DNA of 64,000 nt from Xenoacremonium recifei (taxonomy: Eukaryota; Ascomycota; Sordariomycetes; Hypocreales; Nectriaceae): NCBI GenBank assembly GCA_012184525.1, contig WOFQ01000070.1:62001-126000 (forward strand). Reading direction: 5' to 3'. The notes beneath the pieces were generated by a model. The model saw only the letters and a list, made by a program, of their open reading frames with translations. It was not told the origin of the DNA and did no database searches. This document shows, in pieces, positions 21,844 to 34,125 of the stretch (positions are counted from its first letter, which is position 1; each line of letters starts with the position of its first letter). Both the position numbers and the translations under genes were made by a program.

Positions 21844-23834
21844 TCAAATGAATAACTTCCAGATAATTCGTTTCCATGCGGGAAATGAGGCAACGCGTCT
21901 CTTGTGAGCCCTTATTGCCTCCCAATCGTGAATTGCTCGGCCAGCGTTCACGTCAATATTCTTGACGGCAAGGAGCCCTTGCCGCTTCCAGACGATACCG
22001 CAAGTGAGGAAGAATATGAGCACTGGTAGCCCAAGGTATTGCTTGAAGAAATCTTCGGCAGTACTAAGGCCAGGCTGTCCGGGCGGCGCAGCGATGGCTG
22101 TGTAAAACTGCTCATGGGTCAGCGTAACTAGAATTTGGGAAGGCAGAGAGAGACCGTGGGAGAACCTACCTGTGCAACAAGGGCAATGACCACCAGAACA
22201 AAACCGACCCAAGATCCTGCAACTCCAAACATGGCTTTGAAGGGAAGTTCGTCAAGTGTCCCTCCGTTGTATTTCCATGCTTGGCGAAACCGGATATGAG
22301 CCAAGCAAATAGAAGCCCACATGAAGAGCGTAGACAGACCAGAGATAGCCTGCAGCCAGTCGAAGATGACAGGGCCTTTGTCGTTCAGGTTGACAAACGC
22401 AATAAGGCTGAAGAAGAAAACGATGATAGTAGACGGAAGTGGTCTCCCGCTCTTATCAATGTATGTGAAAATTTTGGGAGCATAGCCTTGTTGAGCTAGA
22501 GCAGTAAGGGTCCGGGAGGCCCCAAAGACTGTCGCCACGCCGATAGACAGGACCGAGATGAGAATAATAACATTCATCACATGATCTAGTCCATACAGAT
22601 GCGCATACTTGGGGATCAAGACGAAAGGTGAGGCTTTGGCGTTTGAGTAGGAGCTGTTGGAGAGAAGAGAGGGGTCGTCGCTGCGGATGAGAAGACCGAT
22701 CAGGAGGAGGCCGACGATGAAGAAGACGGTAATGCGCCAAAAGACCTGTTTGATGGCGCCAGGCATCGAGAGCGCAGGGTTCTTAGCTTCAGCCACGGCA
22801 AATCCAACGAGCTCAGTGCCGGAGAAGGAGAAGGCAGCCGTCACGAAGACGGAGCAGAAGCCCTTGAAGCCATTCTTGAAAGCACCAGGGGATTCGTACC
22901 ATAGCCGGGCGCCCCAGTAGTGGTCATACCGACCTCCACTAGGGCCATCACCGCAGACGAGAACGATGGCAATGACCAGGAAGATGACGACCGCCACGAG
23001 CTTGAACAACGAGGCCCAGAACTCCTCTTCAGCATACCCAACCGCGCCAAAGATGTTGACAATGATGACTAAGGTGAGAAAGACGGCTATCCAGACCCCA
23101 GGGTTTGTCTGCATATCCCAGTACTGGACCGTGATAGCGCAGACAGTGAGTTCGAGTGCAAAGGTTGAGGTATTGGAGAGAACGTAGTTCCAGCCCAACG
23201 CGAAACCCCACGATGGATCGATGAATCGGCTGGCGTATGTGTATGGCCCGCCCGAGATTGGATACATGATGGCGAGTTCGCCCAGTGCTTGGACTGGAGG
23301 CACAAGATTAGTCGATGCGTAATGATGGCATAGATCTGCAACTCCTACTAGAGGAGCTGGGAGGAAGGAAATCAAAGAAGGAACTGCATGGTTTAACGTA
23401 CCAACATTGAAGATCATAACTCCGGTAATCATAAAGTTCAGCAAGAGCGAGGCAGGGCCCTTGACACAACTGTCAGTCTGGCACAGTTCCAATCGATGCA
23501 TCACACCACGGTCCGTCCAAGATCAGAAACAACAGTTCATGACACGACTTACGCCTTTGTAGAGAGCCGAGCCCGAGCCAACAAAGAAGCCTGAGCCGAT
23601 GGATCCACCGATTGCAATCATCTGAAGGTGTCGTGGTTTCATCCGGCGGTCGAATTCAGCGACACCTTCGCCGTAATGCATCTTTCGGAACGAGTCAACC
23701 GTAAGCCCGTAACGGATCCATTTGCTGAGGCCGTCATGGTTGACCTCTCCATTGACGATTGATCGGGCCGCACCGTCATTGTTTGAGGTGTCCTGGACGG
23801 TTTTGAACTCCATGCTGCTTTCTTTGTCGGCCAT
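21844..23834 (-). CDS. general amino-acid permease (APC superfamily, yeast-type AAT family)
   Basis: This plasma-membrane amino-acid/H+ symporter has about a dozen helices. The ATG at 23834 starts a polar N-terminus (MADKESSMEFKTVQD), then RHLQMIAIGGSIGSGFFVGS, the hallmark first helix of AAT-family permeases. Later blocks: QALGELAIMYPISGG; FSGTELVGFAVAEAKNP; SVLSIGVATVFGASRTL; and a C-terminal exon with RAIHDWEAIRAHKRR. There are at least three introns. One (GTACGT donor, CCTCCAG acceptor) has no stop and would otherwise add foreign residues between IFNV and QALGE. It borders the amino-acid-related cluster at 24.7-41.5 kb and could supply its substrates; that link is inferred. Confidence 0.9.
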
Positions 23835-24670
23835 GTTTCTTTGCTTCCATGCACTATAGGCTAAGACAATTGTTTACTGGAGAGAGATGATGCACGAAGT
23901 GAAATACGCACAAGCGGTCAACTCTTGAGACTGTTGAAGCATATATAGGAATGGCCAGGTGAGTGGCGATGGTCCGGGAACAGAGACTTGACACTTATAT
24001 AACAACGAACACCTGTATCTGTTCCTAGCTGACGCCCAAACCAATACAGGACATCACTCTGCGGGGCTCCGCAAAGACTCAAGCTTGTCAGGGCCTCATT
24101 AGGTTGAGATAGCCAGAGGACCGAGACTGTCGCTCATTTGCCTGATCAGACCGCCAAAGTCGTATCGGAACTCTTTGGCGTTATCTCTACCTATCCTCCG
24201 CGCGCGGACACTTTTTTTTCTCCTTTTTTCCTCATTTGGTGGCGTTGCCCATCACCCTGTATCGCTAGCGAGTTAGTGACCGCGGCGTCTCGACTCTTAC
24301 TCCGGTCCGAAGAGTTTGCTGTGCGGGGAAATGACACTCATTCCATACGCACGCAATCAGGGTGAGGGGATGAACGGAGAACTTGTAAAGAAACACCGAC
24401 TGGTACTTGGCCTGAAGAGCCAAGCTTAGCCCTGCAAGATACCGGTTTCGATGACATGAAGCCTAGAGTACGCAGTTTCCTTCTAGCAACCAGTATGACA
24501 TGGCAGGCAATTCAAAATAGGTAGTGCAAAGTGTGGTCTGAAAGAAGCATATATGTCACTGTAGACCAGAAAACTATGCTATCTAAAAAACACTGATATT
24601 TCATGACAAAGCTACTTTGGAAGCCCCCTCTCTGTGTCCTAGCTCAATGAGTTTCGTCTAAGGAAGCCGT
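23835..24670. other. promoter region of the amino-acid permease
   Basis: A TATA-like 'atatatagg' lies about 110 bases upstream of the permease ATG. No gene is supported. The left part also holds the 3' end of the RidA gene. Confidence 0.5.
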
Positions 24671-25223
24671 CTATGGGAGAGCTATGCACTCAATCTCGAC
24701 ATCAGCACCTTTGGGTAGTGTCTTAACCGCCACGCAACTTCGGGCAGGCTTGTGTGGGAAGTATGTAGCGTAGACCGAATTCATCTCCTGGGACTTCAGA
24801 TCAGCGACAAAGACATGCGGTGCGTCGGCGACAGAAGCTTACTGCAAAATGCCCCATGTCAGACAAGAAGACGTTGCATTTAACCACTCGCGCCATGGAT
24901 GATCCGGCCTCCTTCAGAACGGCTGCCAAGTTCTGGCAGCTTCGCTCTGTCTGGGCAGCGATGGAGCTGTTGATGAGGACTCCATCTGGCGTCAGTGGCA
25001 GTGCACCAGAACAGTAAATCGCGGTTGGCGTCTTGATGGCTTGGGACTGAGGATGCAAAAGTTAGCTTTACTCATCAAACCACGATTCGGATTTGGCTGA
25101 GTTTTACGTAAGGGCCGACAGCTGTATTTGACGGCAATTAGTATTCCAGAATGTAGTGATACGGGAGTCTGACAACTTACGTGCCGGAGCATCCTTTGTC
25201 AGAACAATCTGTGCATCAGCCAT
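24671..25223 (-). CDS. RidA/YjgF/L-PSP family enamine/imine deaminase
   Basis: RidA proteins hydrolyse reactive enamine/imine intermediates released by PLP-dependent enzymes, yielding a 2-oxoacid and ammonia. The spliced protein has about 129 residues, the family's normal length. It runs MADAQIVLTKDAPA, VGPYSQAIK, IYCSGALPLTPDGV, TERSCQNLAAVL, VVKCNVFLSDMG, and ends FPHKPARSCVAVKTLPKGAD with the conserved Arg of the RidA subgroup (PARSCVAV) and VEIECIAL. There are four exons. Introns lie after the APA, GPY and GHFA codons, and exon 2 is a micro-exon of only 14 bases. It is divergent from the TPR gene and close to two PLP-enzyme genes, which makes protection from their intermediates plausible. 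Confidence 0.9.
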
Positions 25224-25787
25224 AGTGTTAGGTCTGATTGGTTCTTTTGATTGAATGTTATCAGTTGCCAGCTAGAATCCGCAGTTGTACCGAGATCAAG
25301 TACGAGTCCGGAGCAGAGTTTCACCATCTTATCAGTCTATGATACCTTGTGTTTACCTTAACTGAATCATAATTGCGTTGGAAGTTCGGCGTCGATAACA
25401 AACGGGCTAAGATGATATCGGAGTCTTTGGTCTTCTCCATCAGCTCGGCATCCTTACGCAATCACCTGCGATAACCGCTCCCCTGCTGTCATCTGAGCCC
25501 GGTGAGTGGGAGCGGAGGGTTTTGCCTACCATAAGCCGACCGGAGCGGAGAGTTCTGAGTCGTCGGAGTGCTCCCACCCTCGACCCTCGCACCTTGCCTG
25601 ACATGGGCTAGCTCATGAGACCAGACGTCCGACACGGCCATCCCTCGAGCACTTTGAGTCGTCCTGTCGCCCGAGATATTCTTCTACCCCGTTGTGTCGT
25701 GTATAAATCGGCAAGTCTGAGTCCACAGCTCACTGAACCGGGCAGGCATGCGCTCTTGAGACACTACATCTCAAGCTACATACCACA
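25224..25787. promoter_or_regulatory. divergent promoter of RidA and TPR protein 1
   Basis: TCGGAGT (inverse ACTCCGA) occurs at 25418-25424 and 25563-25569 in the same orientation. The motif recurs in other promoters of this cluster. A TATAAAT at 25702-25708 lies about 80 bases before the TPR gene ATG. Other CGGAG words lie around 25540-25550. No gene is supported. Confidence 0.4.
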
Positions 25788-27548
25788 ATGAACGACAACG
25801 CCTGGATCAACGTCGCGCCAGTAGCGCCCAGCGAGAAGTACTTTGATCTCGGCGTCTACAGCCGCAAGATCACCACCTCGTCCCCTGAAGCCCAGGCTTG
25901 GTTCGACCGCGGCTTGGTCTGGGTTTACATCTTCAACCATGATGAAGGCAACTACTGCTTCCGACAGGCCATTGCACATGACCCAAGCTGTGCCATGGCA
26001 TATTGGGGTCTAGCGTACTCCCTCGGTCCCAATTACAACAAGGCCTGGGAACGCTTCGACCGTAGGGACCTCGTTCGGTGCGTGGACCGTGGTCACCACG
26101 CTGCTCTCAAGGGCCGAGAGCTTGCGACGAATGTGACTCCTGTAGAGCAGGCTCTCATCAACGCCATCATCTGCCGCTTCGAGAATGCAGAGGCTGCAAC
26201 AGATGTCAACAAGCTCAATGTGATGAACCAAAAGTACGCCGATGCTATGGAAGCCATCTATGAGAACAACAAGGACGACAACGATATCGCGACATTGTAC
26301 GCCGACGCCATGATGCAACTCACCCCATGGAAGCTGTGGAACCTGCAGACTGGCAAGCCCGAGCCTCAGGCGCGCACCCGGCAAATTCAAAAGGTCCTCG
26401 ATGATGCGCTGAGGGACAATGAGAGGGCCTGGGAACATCCCGGCGTTCTTCACCTGTACATCCACTTCATTGAGATGTCGCCACAGCCAGAGCTGGGCAT
26501 CAGAGCGGCAGACTGCTTGCGCCCACTGATCCCAGACGGCGGCCACGCCCACCACATGCCCACTCATCTAGACGCCCAGGTAGGGGACTGGCGACGGTCG
26601 ATTGCCTCCAACCAAGATGCGACTCGGGCCGATGAGCGATTCTACCGTGAAAAGGGGGCGATGAACTTCTACACGTTCTATCGCCTGCACAACTACCATG
26701 CGCTGATTTATGCATCCATGTTTGCTGGCCAGAAGAGCACAGCTCTGGATGCCGTGGATCGTCTAGGATCCACGTTGCCTGAAGAGGTGCTCCGGATTGA
26801 GTCTCCTCCCATGGCCGACTGGCTAGAGCACTTCATTGGCGTCCGCGCTCATGTCATGATCCGCTTTGGCATGTGGCAAGACATCATTGACTTGCCTCTT
26901 CCCGAAGACCGTCAACTCTATCCGTTCACCATCGCCATCTACCATTATGCCAAGGGCGTCGCTCACGCGGCTATGAGCAATCTCAAGGCGGCCGAGGATC
27001 AGAGGGAGCTCTTCAAGAAGGCTGCCGCAGTTGTGCCTGAGACCCGAAAAGCCTACATGAGCACGGCCAAGCAAATCTTGGCCATCGCAACAAAGATGTT
27101 GGACGGAGAGATTGAATACCGCTATGGCCAGTACGACCAGGCCTTTGCTAGCCTCCGGGAATGCATCAGTCTAGACGACTCCCTTCCCTATAACGAGCCG
27201 TGGCCCTGGATGCAGCCTCCGCGCCACGCCTATGCTGCGTTACTGCTCGAGCAGGGACACGTCGAAAAGGCTGCTGCCGTGTACAAGGCCGACTTGGGCT
27301 TCGACGAAACGCTGATCCGAGCGCGACGCCATCCCAATAACGTGTGGGCGCTGCAAGGTTATCACGAGTGCCTCGTTCGAATGAAGAAGGACGCCGAGGC
27401 GGCCATCATAGAACCAGCTTTGAGGCTTGCTAAGGCGGGTGCTGATGTTCCCGTGGAAGCATCCTGCTTTTGTAGACTAGATACCTCAGATGCGCCACTG
27501 CTATCCGATGGCGTACAGGTAGAGAAAGGATGCTGTGCCAAGAAGTGA
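25788..27548 (+). CDS. TPR-domain protein 1 (paralogue of the protein at 39765)
   Basis: This intronless 586-residue protein is built of tetratricopeptide-like helical repeats, as in fungal proteins annotated only as TPR domain proteins. The N-terminal block PEAQAWFDRGLVW, YCFRQAIAHDPSCAMAYWG is a classic TPR pair. His-rich sequence PDGGHAHHMPTHLD near residues 249-263 and HECLVRMKK near 528 are shared with its paralogue. The C-terminus ends in Cys residues (CFCRLD, GCCAKK). Over the 79 residues from YFDLG to RRDL, 53 match the second copy. TPR folds usually mediate protein contacts, but the His/Cys motifs leave room for metal binding or catalysis. Function is unknown. It sits beside RidA and a PLP enzyme. 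Confidence 0.85.
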   Translation: MNDNAWINVAPVAPSEKYFDLGVYSRKITTSSPEAQAWFDRGLVWVYIFNHDEGNYCFRQAIAHDPSCAMAYWGLAYSLGPNYNKAWERFDRRDLVRCVDRGHHAALKGRELATNVTPVEQALINAIICRFENAEAATDVNKLNVMNQKYADAMEAIYENNKDDNDIATLYADAMMQLTPWKLWNLQTGKPEPQARTRQIQKVLDDALRDNERAWEHPGVLHLYIHFIEMSPQPELGIRAADCLRPLIPDGGHAHHMPTHLDAQVGDWRRSIASNQDATRADERFYREKGAMNFYTFYRLHNYHALIYASMFAGQKSTALDAVDRLGSTLPEEVLRIESPPMADWLEHFIGVRAHVMIRFGMWQDIIDLPLPEDRQLYPFTIAIYHYAKGVAHAAMSNLKAAEDQRELFKKAAAVVPETRKAYMSTAKQILAIATKMLDGEIEYRYGQYDQAFASLRECISLDDSLPYNEPWPWMQPPRHAYAALLLEQGHVEKAAAVYKADLGFDETLIRARRHPNNVWALQGYHECLVRMKKDAEAAIIEPALRLAKAGADVPVEASCFCRLDTSDAPLLSDGVQVEKGCCAKK

Positions 27549-28060
27549 TCACCATGGCCGGGATAAAAATTGGATGAAAAATATTCTGTTGTCGAATTCT
27601 TTTGACGCCTTCTCCCAGCGCGTCGATCTCGTGACTTCTGCACCAAAACTCTTAGAATGAAGTGACGGCGATATGTTTTGCCTGCTGGTCTGTTCGACGA
27701 TGCGGTCTGATGGGCTGAGAGTGGGCACTGAGGAACAAAGGAGAAGCCACGTCCTATCGAGAGATCGGAAACAAAACCACCCGCGTGATCAAAGTCTTGG
27801 GAAGACTGAGATCCTAACGTTATATCGGAACTCCAGATTGGGTCGTCGAATATTAACAGTCCTTTGACCAGTGGACAGTAGCAGGGTTGGGGGTCGACGA
27901 CGCTTATGGGGAAGCTATAGGTTAATGCATAATACATGGGAATCGGAACTCACTGATCGGGCTGTCACTCAATCAGGTTCCCGGCGTGAGGGGGAGGAAG
28001 GATCCAGCATTAAGACTGCCTGACAGATAAGAATATTCCATCAACTTATTCCTAATTAAT
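27549..28060. other. convergent intergenic region
   Basis: 3' ends of the TPR gene (+) and the PLP-enzyme gene (-) meet. No gene is supported. Confidence 0.5.
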
Positions 28061-29984
28061 CTAAGAGCCTTTGTTCCAATGAGAAACCTCCTCCGATTCC
28101 AACACCTTGGCAAAACGACGAAGCCCCTCCTCCAACATGGGTCGCACCGCAGTGAACGTGATGCGGAACCAGCCGTACTCGCGAGCTTGGTAGATAGTGC
28201 CGGGCGAGATCAAAACACCATTTTCAATGCAGATGTTAACAAATCGCGCCTCGCGCTGTTTGAACACATCATCACTTGGCCCGCCCACTCCTAAACTGCT
28301 CAAGCCTACACGGGTGCGCTGTTCTGTAGGAACAAGGAAGCGTCGACAGTCCACCCAAAGATACAAACCAGCGTTCCTGCGTACCGTCAGTCAAACAGCC
28401 AGTGCTGCAAGGAGAAAGACACATACATCTCATAGTAGGGAATGTCGTGCTCTTGCATAAAGTGAGTGATGACGCCATAATTCTCGGCCATCAAGCTCTT
28501 GTTCTTCTTGTGCAGCTCTGTCCTCCACACCTCGTCCTCCAACATGGATGCCCAGATATCTTGAACAAGATGGGGTGTCCACGAGAACGCCCTATTTTTC
28601 ATGAGCTGTCGAGAAAAAAGACGCCGAGGTAGAAGTAATCACTCACCCAATGCTTGACATTGAGCGAAAAAGGCCCTCGTTTTTGCTGTACACCACACCA
28701 AGACGCAGTCCGTTGGCACAGAAGTCCTTGCTCGCGCTGTACAGCACGTGGAATTGGTTGGGCGAAATGAGACTTTTCCAATCGAGAGACAGCGCTGATG
28801 TGAATTGAGCGTCAAGGACAGGATTCTCGAAGACGGACTTGGCATAGATTTCGTCCGAGATGAAATGCAGATTGTTCTCGCTGCAAAATGCCATGAATGC
28901 TCGGATGGTTTCTACAGGCTATGGGGTTCTGTATCAGCATCAAGCTTATGGCCGTTCCAAAGAAGCGACTTACATAGCATCGTCCCAATGGGTTGTGTGG
29001 GCTTCAAGACGATTAGAACCTGCTTGTTGGGTAAGATGCCAGGCTGGTAATGATGCTTACTTGGAAACTAGAACTGCTCGTGGCTTAATGCCTCGGCCAC
29101 GTGCCTTGACGAGCGCAGCGTTCAGCGCCTTTTTTGTCATTGCTGCATCAAACACATCATCCAGAGATGAATAACCTTCGAGATCATCGTAAGTGACACC
29201 AACGATGCGTGCATCAGAACGATGTGTGATGTCAATCTTGAAGCCATTGTAAAACGGCTCAGGTACCAAGATGGCGTCTCCAGGGTTACAGATGGCGAAG
29301 ACTACAGAGTCAATGGCGCCGGTCAGACCTGCCGTCACGAATAGATCATCCGGGGTGACGGAGAGGGACGAGTGGAATTCCTGCTCAAAGTAGCGGCTCA
29401 GAGCATGGCGAAGCCGAAACGAACCGCGTGGGCCAGTGTTGTAAGTAAGATGATCGAGTGGCAGAATTTCGAACTGGGCGAAGAGGTTTAGTCACGACTG
29501 ATACATGTCTCCCCAGGGCGCAAGAAACACCACAACTTGTGCATACCTGTTTCTGAATAAAGGCGGCAATGTCTTTGTGCACCAGACTGTTCTCGGCAAG
29601 CCTGAGCAATACACTGTCATTGCCAGAAGAACGATCTGTAAGTACAATCCACCTGCACTCATGGATTCGGAAGGGGGGCACCTACAGGCCGTCGGGATTT
29701 GTCTCGGACCAAGTCTCCAACGCAAGCTTCTCACGTGGGCCCCAGACGTCTCTGAAGCAGCTGTTATACGCCCCCCTTCTCGAGAGATGGTATTGACTGA
29801 CTGCTTTATCGCATTCAGAAGGCTCTAGGCGGCTCTTCTTAAGTGGCTTGGCTTGGGTAGTAGAAGATGCTGAGAAGGGTGAGTGAAAGGCTTGCACCAA
29901 GTTATTCAGCAGAGTTCTGATGCCTCGCGGCACTACAGTTTCATCGCTAGACAGCTGGCCGTGATTTCCGGAAGAATTCTGCAT
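28061..29984 (-). CDS. ACC-synthase-like PLP enzyme 1 (aminotransferase class I/II fold)
   Basis: This is a fold-type I PLP enzyme. Seven exons assemble into about 430 residues. Motifs in order: LRLAENSLVH (equivalent of the LAENQL motif of plant ACC synthase), VTAGLTGAIDSV, NPHNPLGRCY (PLP-ring contact), HFISDEIYA (Asp for the pyridine N), SASKDFCANGLRLG (Schiff-base Lys), and REYGWFRITFT with the carboxylate-binding Arg. Six introns were placed by restoring these motifs; intron 3 ends at TTGAAG to regenerate NPHNPLG. An upstream in-frame ATG at 30122 is possible. Fungal relatives include true aminotransferases and carbon-sulfur lyases of the GliI type, so ACC formation is not implied. It is divergent from the AflR-like regulator gene. 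Confidence 0.85.
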
Positions 29985-30537
29985 GATGGTATGAGAATGG
30001 ACTTGAGAGTGATACACACTGTCTGTCTTCTGTCTGACTGTCTCTGGTGTTTCTCCCCTTCTGGATGCTAAATCTTGTTTATAACGATTGAACGTGTGGT
30101 GCTCGTGACTTTGCGGGGTCATCCATCATCTTCCCCAACGTCCGGTAGTTGCCCGATATCAGTGCCCGTAACGACACTCCGAGGATGCATTCGGTCTTCC
30201 AGCCATGACTCTATCTGCTTCTCCAATCGCCCCGGGAGCGGAACAGAGGGTCGGTCGGTCTGTTGCGATTGGCTGCAAGAAAGTCTCCGCGTGGCTGTGG
30301 GGGTCTGACTGATATGCAGACAATCCAGCCAACCAGGGAAGAGACCAAAACAGTCATTCTAAGGATCTTTTTTCCGTAGTGCGTCTGACGATGATAAAAA
30401 GTCACCGCGTTCCCCGCAAATGCGGCGACTTTGGGGAGCCCTCATTTCGACAACTAGGGACGGCGTCTTGGGTCTTGAGAGCCAGTCGCAGGCGAACGGC
30501 ACCTTTCAGCGTCTGAGGAGACAAAGAGAGCGACAAG
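29985..30537. promoter_or_regulatory. divergent promoter of PLP enzyme 1 and AflR-like regulator
   Basis: ACTCCGA lies at 30176-30182, roughly midway between the two starts. The same word is found in the other promoters of the cluster. No gene is supported. Confidence 0.35.
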
Positions 30538-31807
30538 ATGGAGCCCTACAGAGCGCCGAGTTCACCTCGAGAACTGCGCAAGACGTGTGACCATTGCAGT
30601 AAGTCACGTCCAGAGCCCATCCTTGCCCGTTTGTTTCGTTTCATCTCGTCTCGTCTCATCCTAACCCACCAGTCCGTCGGCGGATCCCATGGTTAATCAT
30701 TAAATCGGTCATGTAGGGAAGCGCAAGATCAAATGCTCGAATGAGAGTCCATGCACCCGTTGCCAGAGATTTGGGTTGCTTTGTCGATACTCTCCTACCA
30801 GACCTATCGGTCGCCCATCAAAGCGACAAGCCACTCCACCATCCAACCCGAGATCAGCTTCTTCGTGTCCGCAAAGCTCTGATCCGTCTCCATTCTGCCG
30901 AAATGAACCTGCAGAAATTGAGCATCTCGATGCACCAGGAGGTCTCGCCGCTGATGTCATGACCTTGGATGCCTTGGGTGCTCCAATGACTCTCCCGACT
31001 CCCCCGGACGACCTTTCTTGGTCCGAATGGTCCGCGCTGGAAGCCATCATCAATAGTGTGCATCCATTCGACGGCTCGTGCCAGGATCAGCTTCTTCAAG
31101 TGCGCAACGAGCCGCAAGTAAATGGTTGCAGCAGTAATGCCGACGTGGCATCATCACAAGCACACCAGGACACGCACGCAGATACACAATGCCAATGCGG
31201 AGAGTTTGTCAGAGATCACATGAACATCAAGAAGACCGACATCGACGACCTTTCGGAGTTTATCATCGCACAGCGCAAGTCGAGGGATCTGGCACAACAG
31301 ATACTGACTTGTACCAGCTGCGGCAATCTCGACAGTCTACCTAGCCAGATTGCAGGGAATGTGCTCCTCTTTGGGGCAGTCATGATGGACGCCCTCTCAT
31401 CGTATCAGAAATTCATCCGAGTGCAGAGACAGCGTGCGCTCGCCTTACCCGACGAGCAAGGCGCTACACAAATCTATCTGGCTTCTACGGCTCCCGGTTG
31501 CCAACACCTCGATTTCCAATTAGAGCAACAACATGCTTGGCCTCTCGCAAAGGTCTTGCTGCGGATCGAAATCGACCAACTCAGTCGCCTATGCGTTGAC
31601 TTTGTCGCGCGGCAATGGCGAGTTCACGAAAAGGGGCACGAGATGTGCTTCTCTGGTGCGGCATGCAAGAAATCCAAGTCTCCAAGACCGTCGGTTCCAG
31701 CAGACTTTTGCCCTCGGAGCATCGAGCCCACTGCATTCTTCAATTGCTTCCGCACGGCAAAGCACCTGCAGTCTCTCATCGAGAGTGCCCAGATGGACCT
31801 GGAATGA
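30538..31807 (+). CDS. AflR-like Zn(II)2Cys6 transcription factor
   Basis: This nuclear regulator has two exons (30538-30598, 30717-31807) and 383 residues. The intron falls inside the zinc cluster, a common position for cluster regulators. It splits TCDHC from RKRKIKCSNESPCTRC. The finger reads C-x2-C-x6-C-x5-C-x2-C and ends FGLLCRYS. It is followed by the basic GRPSKR linker typical of AflR-type proteins. A C-terminal block (CTSCGNLDSL, LLFGAVMMDALSSYQKF) resembles the aflatoxin-regulator domain. Such proteins usually control the biosynthetic cluster they lie in. Here it is divergent from PLP enzyme 1. The start at 30538 is the only ATG that opens the finger exon. Confidence 0.88.
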
Positions 31808-31874
31808 TGTATGAAATGACGATATGCGTCACGAGACAAGTTGGGAACGTCATTACTTGAGAAGGAAAGTCAGG

Positions 31875-34125
31875 TCAATTTGCAAGAAAGGGATGCTCCG
31901 AGAGATTGAGCCAAAAGTCAATCTCAAAGTCCTGTATGTTCTCCTGCGTGTTCCAGATCCCAGGGTCCAGGTCTTCAATGTGATCGACCACGATTGATGA
32001 AGAAGATTGGGGATGGTTATGGATCGAGACGCTCGCGGTTGAAGACCCAATGAGTCGCTTGAGGAGACTATCGATTGTCTTGGTGGCGCTCGTCAAGAGA
32101 GCATAGTTTGGGTGCTGGGAACTGACCAGAGTCCCCCTCTCTATCTCCGCCACGAGCGTGCTCAGATTCTGAACGGTAGCACTGATCTCCACAAACGATG
32201 GCATGGGTGCGGAAGATCGATTTATCAAGCAGACACAGATAGTCCCTGCTGCAGAAAGACCAAAGTATGCGACCTTGAGCCATAATGTTCAGCGATACTG
32301 ACGGTATTTGGTGACGGAAAGGAAAGAGACTTACTTTCCAAACAAGCGATGACCCGGAATTGACCAGCCGGTCCCTGCACAAGATAGCATCAATGACTAA
32401 GGAGAGTATCTGGGTCGATATTTCAAACAGGCGCTCGTCGTACTGTGAAGGATGCTGCAGCAATGTTCTTTGAAGTAGAAACTGCACGTGAAGGTAGCCG
32501 AGCCGAGCCGTAATGATGAAATCACGCTCGATTGGCTTGCAATTGGCCAATTTGAGTTCGCTCCCCGAGTGATAGCATTGCGGTAGTCTCGTCCATTGGA
32601 AATCAGCCTCGGCTTGGATAATGCTGTAGGTCGGTCAGATCAGGATAAAAGTCAGCGGAGGGTTCGGTTAGGAACGGACGGACCTGGCTCGACGAGTTCT
32701 CTCATTATAATCTGCCTCGCTGGACAGTTTAGCAACGTCCTCTTTGAGACTAGCACAGACGACAGCCCATCGGGCATCTGTGATGAAGTTGCATCTTTCT
32801 GGACTATGCCAGTCCTCGGGGGTGCCCCCGATATCCTCCTTGAGGTACAAGTGCGTCTTACAACACTTGCGTTGGATCCTGGACGGACGGCCGAGGAATA
32901 TAGAGACATTCCTGTCGGCTGAATAGCATCGTCCGAAAGCAACCTGACGTAAGCGCTTGAGGAAGGGCGGACAGTTTTCTCCATCCGTCTGTTGATGATA
33001 ACCTAGAGCGAACAGAGAGCTCGCGACGTCGCCCAATTTCCGCCAGGAGCGGTAACCTAGGCATTATCGTAAGGTAATGCTGATAATATATCGACTAAGA
33101 AGGACTGATACGCACTTTGGTCGCCGTCTATTTGTGAATGGCAGATAAAGTTCTCATACTGGAGAAACAACTGAAAATCTCCTAGGCGGTCCAAGAAGAG
33201 GGACACTTCCAGGCACCGATCCGAGAAGCGCATCGCCGTCGCTTGCATGTTCTGCCTGTCCTGCTCAGTGTCGTAGACGCCGACCACAAAGGCCGAGTCG
33301 GTAGCGGCCCGGCAGGCAGCGGTAAAAAAGAGCCCTATGGTCTCCCACCGTGCTCTTGATTCATCGTAGCGACTGCAAAAGTCCTCGAGGGTGGATGTAG
33401 GATCTGTCGACATTGGTAGAGATGATTGCGCAAAAAGGCGCTTGGAGATGCCCACGGCCATCTCTGGCTTGTCTAGCAGTGTTGATAACACCGCTCTCGT
33501 GTTTTTGATGCACAGTCCTGTCAGCGGCTCTACCAGACCCAGATTCGCGCCTTTGGCCACCCAACCTTGAACCAGCTCAAAGTAAGACCAGAGGTTCGGG
33601 AGGCAAGTAAGATCCTTCAACAGTTGAGTGCCTACTCCAACCAGATTCTTATCAATGGTAGGATTCAAGCAGGGACTCGCCGCCTGGACGCCACCTTCGT
33701 CCGAGCCGGGGGTGACAGGCTCGCCGTGTTCTCTCCGGAGATGATTAAAGAGAGTAGTATGGCTTGAAGAACCGAGGTACCCAGGATTGGGATATCGTAC
33801 CTGCGGTCCTATGGTCTCGCCACCGACGGAGTTGCTAGGACTCGGCAATACTTGCGTGGTCGAGCAGGACCGCGATCTAGGGCCGTATGACGTTAGCGGT
33901 CGTGTCCTGGGCATCACATTCGGGATCATACTCTCTGCGGTCAGCAATTGGGTTGTGCCTTTGCGCCTTTGTATTTGACCGCTTGAAGGGTTTAGGTCGA
34001 TATATACACCGCGTCTCGCGGCCTCTCTCCATGCATCGCGTGCATGGCTGCGAATGATCACACGCCAGTTTGAGAGATCGACATGGGTCACAGGCTGGGA
34101 GCTTTTGAGCCATGGCTCCTCTCAC
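31875..34125 (-). CDS. second Zn(II)2Cys6 transcription factor with fungal-specific TF domain
   Basis: My five-exon model encodes 671 residues. Introns are 33877-33931, 33057-33115, 32624-32683 and 32274-32334, each with GT-AG ends, and phases that join open frames exactly. The zinc cluster (CDPCRSLKLACDHSQPCTRC, then C) is near residues 12-40. The fungal-specific TF domain follows, with SWRKLGDVASSLFALGYH and SADRNVSIFLGRPSRI. The start may be at 34125 or four codons later. It sits between the AflR-like gene and the nitronate monooxygenase gene, so the cluster has two regulators. One may act on the other, but nothing in the sequence proves this. Confidence 0.87.

Noticed and set aside
26010..26567. 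185-codon minus-strand frame
   Set aside because: Antisense shadow of TPR protein 1, produced by that gene's codon bias.
33877..34125. Separate 82-residue zinc-finger gene
   Set aside because: A 55-bp intron (33877-33931) joins its finger in frame to the downstream transcription-factor domain.
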